Under the pieces are notes generated by a model that saw nothing but the letters and a program-made list of their open reading frames with translations, was not told the DNA's origin and did no database searches. The translations under genes and the position numbers were made by a program. From Alphaproteobacteria bacterium MarineAlpha11_Bin1 (GTDB lineage Bacteria; Pseudomonadota; Alphaproteobacteria; MPNO01; UBA830), in contig PTJZ01000004.1 in assembly GCA_002937455.1 (NCBI GenBank), forward strand, positions 124,001 through 188,000: a DNA stretch of 64,000 nucleotides, given 5' to 3'. Numbering within the stretch: the first letter of the stretch is position 1; each line of letters starts with the position of its first letter. Positions 26,192 through 33,266 of the stretch are shown here, in pieces.

Positions 26192-27180
26192 TTGGGGTCC
26201 CGCGCCTCCGAATCCTCTTCTGCGTTCACCAATAGCGCCAAAATACGTTCGTCCTGTTCAAACGAATAAGGCCAGACTTTTTCACCCCGAACCGCCGCAA
26301 TGAAATCGGACATCTCAGCAACATATGGCTCTTCCGCGTGAATGTACCCGTCTTGCACGTCGCCAGGATCGAACGAAGTATTTTCCCAGCAACCGGTCTC
26401 GGCGCGCCACACTCGGATGGCATTTATGCTGTGATCCCATTCAACTGTCCCCTCGCTGCCAAGCAATCGAAAATGACGCACTGCAGGGCGCGCAAGAACA
26501 TCGACGGTCATGTGACCCATCGCGCCTCCGTCGAATCTAAGTATTAGCTGGTAATTATCGTCGATATCGGCGTCGAGACTGCCTTGTTTGGCTTTCATCG
26601 CTGCAAGCGATGTGACGTCGCCGAAAATATCCGATAGCCAAGAAAGCTCGAAAGGCACGATTTCGCGACAGGCGCCGGTCTTCGGGTTGGAAACGTAAAA
26701 ATCTTTGTAGCTTTCCCATGGGTGCCAGTCCGGTAGGTACTGGCCGCTGTGATAGACGAAGCTGAGCGGCTTACCGACTGCGCCAGACTTGGCAAGTTCC
26801 TTGATTTTTCGCGGGCCGTCATAATAACGCATCGTGCAACTGGCAGCCGCAACGACCCCGGTTTCGGAAATGCGCCCAATCAGCGTCTCTACGTTCGGGT
26901 CAGCGACGCCGGCCTCCGCAAAGAACGCGATACCGCGATCGGCCGCGCGGAGGCCGTAGGTGGCATGTGTATCCGGGGGAGTCGAGATGATCCACGCGTC
27001 GGTTTCCGCGGCGAGGGCACGCTCAAGGTCACCGGTGATTTCTATTCCGTAATTTTCTTCTGCCTCTGCGCGTCGGTCATCCCTTGGATCATAGCCTATA
27101 ATATCTTCATGGCCGAGGCGCTTTAGATTACGGATGCGCCGCTTACCCATCGATCCGAGCCCGATTACAACAAATCTCAT
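26188..27180 (-). CDS. Gfo/Idh/MocA family oxidoreductase
   Basis: 330 residues from the ATG at 27180, which overlaps the stop of the upstream cytidylyltransferase gene by four bases (ATGA); an earlier in-frame start is less likely. Rossmann motif GLGSMG at residues 6-11 (MRFVVIGLGSMGKRR). Instead of the usual EKP motif it has FFAEAGV at about 87-93, so the catalytic lysine site is altered; PFELSWLSDIFG replaces the usual G-x3-D-x3-H pattern. It is the most divergent of the three Gfo/Idh proteins here. Linked to a GSA-type aminotransferase and a divergent NeuB. Confidence 0.82.
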   Translation of the reverse strand: MRFVVIGLGSMGKRRIRNLKRLGHEDIIGYDPRDDRRAEAEENYGIEITGDLERALAAETDAWIISTPPDTHATYGLRAADRGIAFFAEAGVADPNVETLIGRISETGVVAAASCTMRYYDGPRKIKELAKSGAVGKPLSFVYHSGQYLPDWHPWESYKDFYVSNPKTGACREIVPFELSWLSDIFGDVTSLAAMKAKQGSLDADIDDNYQLILRFDGGAMGHMTVDVLARPAVRHFRLLGSEGTVEWDHSINAIRVWRAETGCWENTSFDPGDVQDGYIHAEEPYVAEMSDFIAAVRGEKVWPYSFEQDERILALLVNAEEDSEARDPK

Positions 27181-27926
27181 TCCGCACACCGTGACGCTGC
27201 AAGATGCGCGGCATAGGTTTCAGCAACACCCGCATTTATAGCCACGATGTCTGGCCTGTTTCGAAGAAACGCCATTACATTCTCAAAATCAGGAGGCGTT
27301 CCATCCGCGGCCAGACCCTTAATGACAGCCGTAAAAAACGCATAATCTTCGGGATAATCGAGCGTCATTCGAATTTCGGGTCGATTTAATAACGGATCCG
27401 TTTCCTGCAACGCTTCCGATTTGAACGCAGGATTCTCTGTGAACAAATGGCCCCATACCTCGGTATCGCGGGCTTCTTTTTGCTTGCAGACCCGTTCCAG
27501 CCCACCCCGGCTGACACCAAACCCCGTGGCCCCCAACGGCAAGCCTTCATACACGATAAAGTCCGGGGCCGTCTCATTTTGAGCAGCGATCAGTTTTTCG
27601 ATATGGCCCGCCGACACGAACGGGTCGTCACCGTCGACCACGATCACAAAATCAAGCTCATAGATCCGCGCCGCGTTGCGGTAGCGTTCGAGTTTGTCAT
27701 CTTCGCTGCCGCGGAAAGGTATGGTTCCCTCTCGCTCGGCAATTTCTGCAAGAATCTTATCGCGGGGATCTATCGACGTCGCTAGGATGACAGCATCTGC
27801 GTTTCCGATGGATTTAAGCCGGCGTAATAGAAATTCCGTTACGTTGGCGTCGCCTAACGGCTTCAACACCTTTCCCGGCAATCGGGTGGCCTTTTCGCGG
27901 ACCGATAGCAACACACCCGTTTTCAT
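27177..27926 (-). CDS. Cytidylyltransferase, SpsF-like
   Basis: 249 residues of the cytidylyltransferase (CTP_transf_3) family. The motif VREKATRLPGKVLKPLG replaces the QARMGSTRLPGKVL pattern of SpsF. FRGSEDDKLERYRNAA and IVVDGDDPFVS are further signatures. It would activate a ulosonic acid as CMP sugar. Start ATG at 27926 overlaps the divergent NeuB gene's stop by four bases (ATGA), so the pair is translated together and this enzyme probably uses the NeuB product. The altered nucleotide loop (SVREKATR) is unusual. Confidence 0.82.
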   Translation of the reverse strand: MKTGVLLSVREKATRLPGKVLKPLGDANVTEFLLRRLKSIGNADAVILATSIDPRDKILAEIAEREGTIPFRGSEDDKLERYRNAARIYELDFVIVVDGDDPFVSAGHIEKLIAAQNETAPDFIVYEGLPLGATGFGVSRGGLERVCKQKEARDTEVWGHLFTENPAFKSEALQETDPLLNRPEIRMTLDYPEDYAFFTAVIKGLAADGTPPDFENVMAFLRNRPDIVAINAGVAETYAAHLAASRCAE

Positions 27927-28963
27927 GCGGCGGGCCCAGTCATGTCGAGGGTAAGGCCGGTGTCCGGTTTGATGTCCTGAAGCGCGATGCGGCCGACAAT
28001 TTCATCTCGGCGTACCGGCGAAATACCCTCATCCGCCCGTTTTGCCGCGACCAGCTTGTCCGTGATTGTGTCGCCGGCTCGAATATGCGCTGCAGCGACA
28101 AGACGTTTGCGAACGTTGCGTCGATAAGCGGCCGATGATTCGTCGGTACCGATATCCCCTCTGCCGATTGCCGATTCTGCCTTGCGAACCCGCTCGACGA
28201 AGATTTCGAACTCATCGACATTCAGCGCGGACTCAAAGTCCTCGCCTTTTTCGGCGCGATCGTGGGTCAGGTGCTTTTCGATCGCGACGACGCCTAAAGG
28301 GATCGCTAGCAGAGGTGCGATCAGAGCGAAGTCATCCTCGGCATCTACATGCTCCGCCACCCCGACGGGTAGGTCGAACAACTGTTTCAGTCGAGTCAAC
28401 GCCGCCAGATTGGTATCTGCGGGCCTGGTCGGATAGTTTTGGTGGCCATATAAAAGAATTTGTTGACCGGCACCTGAATTCTTCAGGATATCGACAACCG
28501 TTTCTATTTCTTCCAGTGTTGCACCGCCGACTCTCAGATAGATCGGCTTACCGGTAGAGCCTACCTGTGCAATAAAATCGTGCTCCTCGAAACATGCAGC
28601 GGATAATACGTAGGCGTCCGGTACCAGCGTTTCGGCGAAAATAAGACTGGTGTTGTCATTTGGCATCACGATTAAGTCGAGATCTGTTTTCCTAATCGTG
28701 TCGACCACACCCCGCCAATCGTCGAATGAAAGAGATATTTCTTCTAGATAGTCGTATATCGGTCTGACGTCTTTACCCGCCGATACCCGGCCCGGTCCGG
28801 CCCCGTACTGGCGGACCATGTATTCAGGCATATGGGTGAAATGAATGCTGATCGCTTCTGCGCCTGCCTGTGCCGCTTTAGCGACGATGTCACGAGCGAG
28901 TTCGGTCGATCCGTCATGTGAGTACGCCATCTCAGCAATAATATAAATGCTGTGGTCAGTCAT
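27923..28963 (-). CDS. Divergent N-acetylneuraminate synthase family protein (NeuB-like, SAF domain)
   Basis: 346 residues from ATG 28963, which overlaps the NeuA stop by eight bases. TIM-barrel NeuB domain followed by a C-terminal SAF/antifreeze-like domain (from about residue 278, with KRLVAAAHIRAGDTI). NeuB enzymes condense PEP with an N-acylhexosamine-type sugar to give a nonulosonic acid. This copy is divergent: the start has EMAYSHDGS where NeuB/LegI have EAGVNHNGD, and it has ISIHFTHMP where the others have VKFQTF. The EKHLTHDRAEKGEDFESAL segment is retained. So the substrate may differ from Pse and Leg. It lies between a NeuA-like and an SpsF-like gene. Confidence 0.85.
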   Translation of the reverse strand: MTDHSIYIIAEMAYSHDGSTELARDIVAKAAQAGAEAISIHFTHMPEYMVRQYGAGPGRVSAGKDVRPIYDYLEEISLSFDDWRGVVDTIRKTDLDLIVMPNDNTSLIFAETLVPDAYVLSAACFEEHDFIAQVGSTGKPIYLRVGGATLEEIETVVDILKNSGAGQQILLYGHQNYPTRPADTNLAALTRLKQLFDLPVGVAEHVDAEDDFALIAPLLAIPLGVVAIEKHLTHDRAEKGEDFESALNVDEFEIFVERVRKAESAIGRGDIGTDESSAAYRRNVRKRLVAAAHIRAGDTITDKLVAAKRADEGISPVRRDEIVGRIALQDIKPDTGLTLDMTGPAA

Positions 28964-29684
28964 TCGCGGCCAATGTTTTGGTTGCATCGCGCTGCGCCAT
29001 GAACTCCGCGAACGCGAAATCCTGCTCTGTGTTAATATCGATAGCTGCTTGGGGGTCGATAAATAGAGGTGTGAAACTGTTATGGTTCATGATCAACCCA
29101 TCTGCTGGCGAGTTTAAGAGATAACCTGTACGCGTGATCACTACACATGTGCTTTCGATATAAGTAGAGGGCTGATCTTGGCTTCTTTCAGCTCTTTCCA
29201 AATTGGGAGTAACGCGGCTGAATTCACCGTTATCGCGTTTTTCCCACATGAAAGCTGGGAATTGGTTCACCGGCTCCAGCGAGAGAACTGTATCGGTCTC
29301 AGCCGTTTTCATAATCATGAGGCCCTCGTCGATGTATTTTGCTGTCCGGAAGGGAGATGTCGGCTGGAGGTAGGCAACGGCGTCTGGATATGCGTCGCCG
29401 GAGCTATCTAGAAATTGCAGACAGTGTTGAATAACGGACATTGCGGTTGTATTAGCGCTTGCTAGTGCAGCGGGCCGAAGAAAGGGTGTCTCCGCGCCGG
29501 CCAAACGCCCGAGCTCTGCGTATTGCTCTGAATCAGTTGACAATATGACCCGGTCAAGCTTGCTTTGCAGTGCAGTGTGGATCGCTCGCACAATCAGCGG
29601 TTCGCCGCCTGCAAATCTGCGGATGTTTTTCCTAGGAACGCGCGTGGATCCCGCACGAGCGGGGATAATTCCTATGATATTCAT
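28956..29684 (-). CDS. neuA: Acylneuraminate cytidylyltransferase (NeuA/LegF-like)
   Basis: 242 residues with the NeuA CTP motif IPARAGSTRVPRKN at residues 7-20 and the YLQPTSPFRT motif. Makes CMP-activated nonulosonic acid from CTP. It could serve the legionaminic acid made by the NeuB further upstream, or the product of the divergent NeuB it precedes. Its stop overlaps the divergent NeuB gene, favouring the latter. No second C-terminal domain is present, unlike bifunctional NeuA enzymes. Confidence 0.88.
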   Translation of the reverse strand: MNIIGIIPARAGSTRVPRKNIRRFAGGEPLIVRAIHTALQSKLDRVILSTDSEQYAELGRLAGAETPFLRPAALASANTTAMSVIQHCLQFLDSSGDAYPDAVAYLQPTSPFRTAKYIDEGLMIMKTAETDTVLSLEPVNQFPAFMWEKRDNGEFSRVTPNLERAERSQDQPSTYIESTCVVITRTGYLLNSPADGLIMNHNSFTPLFIDPQAAIDINTEQDFAFAEFMAQRDATKTLAAND

Positions 29685-29703
29685 GAATCCGGACTGCGAT
29701 GTT

Positions 29704-31152
29704 CTAACTTACCGGCAAATAGCACTTCCGACACATTTCCATTTGGTAATACTGATCCTCCGTATGAAGCCGTCGGATTTCGGTATACGCTTCATTGTGC
29801 CAAATTTCATGTAGCGGCTGTAGCTTCCAGTTCCCGACTATCGTCTGATCCTGATCGTCGACGCAGCAGATCGTGACATTGCCGTTATATTTAAGAAACA
29901 TCCGCTGGAACGGTTGAGCACACCAGAAACCTTCCACCTCAGGATATTCCCCAAACGAGTTCCTATCCCTTTCTGTATAGAAGCCATAGCCGACAGAATC
30001 GACAAGACGCTTCCACATTATCTTGATGCCTTCGAACTGCTCTAGCCATTCCGGTTCATTGTACATCACCATCGAAAGCCGCACTTGGACATGCGGGAAT
30101 TTCTCATTCCGAAGCTTCACAAATTCATAAACGTTATCGATTACCTTTCCAAGTGTGGTTCCAACGCGTTGCTGCCCAAATAGATCGGGCGAAACGGCAT
30201 CAAATGATACGTACATATTGTCGAGGCCTGCCTCAAGCAGTGCTCGGCCACGGTCTTTAGTCAAGAGCGTGGCATTGGAATTCATCATAATATCGACGAT
30301 CCCATTCTGTTTCGCATACTCGACTTGCCACACCACTTCTTTGTGAGCCAATGGCTCGCCCAAGTAATTCAGCTTTATACTTTTTGTGCCGTATTTAGAT
30401 GCCTGATCAATGATGTCGGAATATTGTTCCTTTGTCATTCGCCCCAATTCACCAAAGGTTTCGTTGTTGACCATCTCTGTCCGCGGGCACATCGGGCACT
30501 TTAGATTACAGATGTTGGTTGTCTCTATGTCTAGATGAAGCGGAAAATCAGTGGTGATTTGGTCACGGGGGATTTCATCCCACATCTGCCGATATTCAAA
30601 ATACTCTTTCGGTCGATGCTCCTTCCAATCTTCGCTATAGACCTCCTCTTCAAAGGAATGATTGGCATTAAATTCATAGTCATCGTTTGAATCTTCTTCA
30701 TAATCGCTAACTATGGCGTCTGCTGACTTCGCCCGTACTTCGGCGATGATAGTCACGGCGCGGTTGAGGCCGAGCGTCAGCACATCTTCGTCAGAGTCCG
30801 TTTTCAAGTATCGCTCACCCACCTTCAGATATGGGCCAAAACGCCCAGCCCCGGCAAAGATCAAGTCACCGCTTTCCGGATGGGCGCCAATGGCCCTCGG
30901 AAGTGACAGCAGACGGAGGCCAAGCGCAAGATCAATATCGGATGGAATCTGACCGCGCAGCAGAGATTGCTGCTTCGGTTTCTCCTTGGACCCTTCGACC
31001 GCTTCCCCAAGTTGAACGTAAACGCCGAAAGGGCCTTTGCGCAACGACACCGGCAATTGAGTTTCAGGATCAATGCCAAGTTCTTTCGGACCAATAAAGA
31101 CAGAATCTTTCGATGCGCCAAGGCGTTCTTTGGTGCCATCCTCTGTAGACAT
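29704..31152 (-). CDS. Radical SAM/SPASM protein with N-terminal topoisomerase-I-like repeats
   Basis: 482 residues from ATG 31152, six bases after a GGAAGG ribosome site; an ATG two codons upstream abuts that site. Residues about 19-140 look like the C-terminal repeats of alphaproteobacterial TopA: VSLRKGPFGVYVQLGE, IDLALGLRLLSLPRAIG, AGAGRFGPYLKVG and EDVLTLGLNRAV. An acidic linker (to about 185) leads to a radical SAM core with C215-x3-C219-x2-C222 (CNLKCPMC), then a SPASM region with FWCAQPF, ICC and MCRKC clusters. Radical SAM/SPASM enzymes make difficult carbon bonds or modify peptides and sugars. The fusion is very unusual to me. Role unknown. Confidence 0.82.
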   Translation of the reverse strand: MSTEDGTKERLGASKDSVFIGPKELGIDPETQLPVSLRKGPFGVYVQLGEAVEGSKEKPKQQSLLRGQIPSDIDLALGLRLLSLPRAIGAHPESGDLIFAGAGRFGPYLKVGERYLKTDSDEDVLTLGLNRAVTIIAEVRAKSADAIVSDYEEDSNDDYEFNANHSFEEEVYSEDWKEHRPKEYFEYRQMWDEIPRDQITTDFPLHLDIETTNICNLKCPMCPRTEMVNNETFGELGRMTKEQYSDIIDQASKYGTKSIKLNYLGEPLAHKEVVWQVEYAKQNGIVDIMMNSNATLLTKDRGRALLEAGLDNMYVSFDAVSPDLFGQQRVGTTLGKVIDNVYEFVKLRNEKFPHVQVRLSMVMYNEPEWLEQFEGIKIMWKRLVDSVGYGFYTERDRNSFGEYPEVEGFWCAQPFQRMFLKYNGNVTICCVDDQDQTIVGNWKLQPLHEIWHNEAYTEIRRLHTEDQYYQMEMCRKCYLPVS

Positions 31153-31184
31153 CGTCATCCTTCCAGAAATACACTATTCAGTCA

Positions 31185-31304
31185 TTATGAGCGGTCGTCG
31201 CTCAGTTGGCTCTCGACCGGCCCCTCGATTTCGGCGACCAAATGGCTCGCAGCCCGCATCAGCGCATTGTTGTCGCTAAACGGATCGAAGTTGTCAAAAT
31301 ACCA
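31185..31304 (-). pseudogene. Vestigial C-terminus of a second large transferase-like gene
   Basis: The short spacer after the large transferase gene translates, in the same frame and past two stop codons, to about 39 residues beginning WYFDNFDPFSDNNALMRAAS and ending at TAA (31185-31187). This closely parallels the REQFDPFDDDKALERVVDAL stretch near the end of the upstream 616-residue protein (FDPF, then D, then AL and R). I read it as the left-over tail of a homologous gene, displaced or truncated by recombination. The evidence is the shared motif; the length is too short for certainty. Confidence 0.6.
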
Positions 31305-31325
31305 CCTGCAGGCTGTTCAACAACC

Positions 31326-33176
31326 TTATCTATTAATAGCGCCCTTCGCGTTCGAGCGAAGACGTTGCGGATTCGAATTTGCGGTAGTGAGAGATATCTT
31401 TTCCTGAGGAATGCAATCCAGCGACGGATTGACAAACAAAGCGTCGACAACGCGCTCTAATGCTTTGTCATCATCGAAGGGGTCGAATTGTTCGCGCAGC
31501 CATTCTACAGGTACGTTGATCGCCTCCGGTGCATCGATCATGTGCGCCAGCGCGTACGTGAACGATTGAATATTATCATGCATAAATCCTTCTCGAACCA
31601 TTTTTTCTGACAAGGGCGTCGGTGCGAAGACCGGATAATAAGCAATATAAGGCTTTCGATGAGCCATCGCTTCCGTCATTACAGTTCCGGCATTCCCGAT
31701 ACCAATTGCCATCCTGTCAATCAGCCATCCAGCGCCACAAACCTCCGTGTCGGTCTCATCGTAATGAACCGACAGCACATCCGGCCCTGCCAGCCATTCA
31801 GCCAATCGATGGCTATTTTGCAGAATTTTGTGAAGATATTCACCTTTGCGTCCCTTAGGTTTGATCACCACCAGATAATCGTCTCTACCGGCAAGCACTT
31901 CTCGGACGGCCATCAGCATGTCTGCCATCGGTGGCCCAAAGCACTCGGTCGATGCGTCACTAGAGCCGAAAAGCACAATCATTTTTTTGCCCGCTCCCAA
32001 GTGATGGCTGATTAGCTCTTCATACTCATCGGCTACGTCCGTGCCCGAACCGAAACATGGGTCCTTGTGCAAAAACCCGACAGCCAACGAACTACAGGTA
32101 GGCGACCATGTTCGACCATACGTATCCGATTGATACGGGCCAGGTGAGAGAAAAATATCGTACCCGAGATAGCTCGTAATCGACCCCGGCGAATCAATTG
32201 AAGATGTGGGCCAACGAGCCACTTTGCCCCCAAACTTACGAAAGATGATGGCTTTTAGATTATGGTGCTCGTTATACTCCGCAATATCGAGAAAAAACCT
32301 GAACCGGGTATTGTAGCCGATGCGCCAAATGTAAATGCTATGAAACGCTTGGCGCATTGCAACCGCCGCTAGCATCGGAACCCGCGCGTCTTTGCCGTGT
32401 CTCACCGTAATCCAGACAATCCTTGCGAAAAGAAGGGTGCCCGGCCAAACGACATTCGAAAGCCAGGGCACGGCTGGAACACGGAGTGTATTGACGTTAA
32501 GCGTCGTCGCTATCGCAGAATCCACCACCTTCTCATCAGGCTGGTCGGTGACGATGATAAACGGTGGCGCGGCATCTTTAAGTACACCGGCACTCTTTAA
32601 GTAATCCGCGAATACACCGAAGATATAAGGACGTAAAAAATTATGTGACGCTAAGGGTGAATTAATTGGATTGGGTCGCCCGGATGCGAGAGTCAGGACG
32701 GAAAGAGCTTTCCAGATGAATATCACTCCCCATACCACAGGGCTCAACATTAAAAGAATCCGTGACACAACTGTCGCACGCGTGGTGATCGGGCCCGGGT
32801 GCAGGCCGGAATCGATAATGCCATCTGCTGTGCGCCTGTCGATTGGATGCCAACCAGTGGGCACCGAAACAGGACCAAATGGCGGGTCGGTCCGCAGCGC
32901 TATTATCCTTGCGCGATGTTCCTGCCTCACATGATAACCTTTCTTGAGGCTGCGTTCTGCCTCCGGATCATCCAGAAAGCGACACATTTCCCGCGCCAGG
33001 GCCTGTGCAGCCTGCGATTCAGCAAAAAACCGTTCCGTAGCATCCAAGCCAAACTGCTGCACGGCACCGTCCAGCCGTGAATAGATATCAGCCGGAGCAA
33101 TCTTGAGCTCCGGGCTGACATGCAAAATGGCATGCGCCAACTTTCTCACTGCCCGCAAAATAGTTTTCCTGATCAA
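31326..33176 (-). CDS. Putative surface-carbohydrate transferase (GT-B/CDP-glycerol transferase-like)
   Basis: 616 residues, probably one membrane-associated stretch near 139-165. The C-terminal half contains KMIVLFGSSDASTE, DYLVVIKPKGRKGEYL, GIGNAGTVMTEAMAHRKPYIAYYPV and a closing FDPFDDDKAL, resembling the donor domain of CDP-glycerol glycerophosphotransferase/GT-B surface-carbohydrate proteins. The N-terminal region is not recognised. Start is TTG at 33176 preceded by GGAAAG. It probably attaches a glycan or glycan-phosphate to a growing surface polymer. The donor is unknown. The C-terminal tail is followed by a relic of a similar gene end. Confidence 0.62.
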   Translation of the reverse strand: MIRKTILRAVRKLAHAILHVSPELKIAPADIYSRLDGAVQQFGLDATERFFAESQAAQALAREMCRFLDDPEAERSLKKGYHVRQEHRARIIALRTDPPFGPVSVPTGWHPIDRRTADGIIDSGLHPGPITTRATVVSRILLMLSPVVWGVIFIWKALSVLTLASGRPNPINSPLASHNFLRPYIFGVFADYLKSAGVLKDAAPPFIIVTDQPDEKVVDSAIATTLNVNTLRVPAVPWLSNVVWPGTLLFARIVWITVRHGKDARVPMLAAVAMRQAFHSIYIWRIGYNTRFRFFLDIAEYNEHHNLKAIIFRKFGGKVARWPTSSIDSPGSITSYLGYDIFLSPGPYQSDTYGRTWSPTCSSLAVGFLHKDPCFGSGTDVADEYEELISHHLGAGKKMIVLFGSSDASTECFGPPMADMLMAVREVLAGRDDYLVVIKPKGRKGEYLHKILQNSHRLAEWLAGPDVLSVHYDETDTEVCGAGWLIDRMAIGIGNAGTVMTEAMAHRKPYIAYYPVFAPTPLSEKMVREGFMHDNIQSFTYALAHMIDAPEAINVPVEWLREQFDPFDDDKALERVVDALFVNPSLDCIPQEKISLTTANSNPQRLRSNAKGAINR

Positions 33177-33266
33177 GTTGTTCTTTCCATCAGCACAGAA
33201 GCCTGGAAGGCAGGAAACCGCGTACCTTTAACCAAGACTAACGCCTAGGTCGAACGACGGAACTTC

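Noticed and set aside
27678..27687. Second ops-like string GCGGTAGCGT on the plus strand
   Set aside because: It lies inside a minus-strand gene and faces the wrong way for the operon; treated as a chance match and used as a caution on the pseB-leader site.
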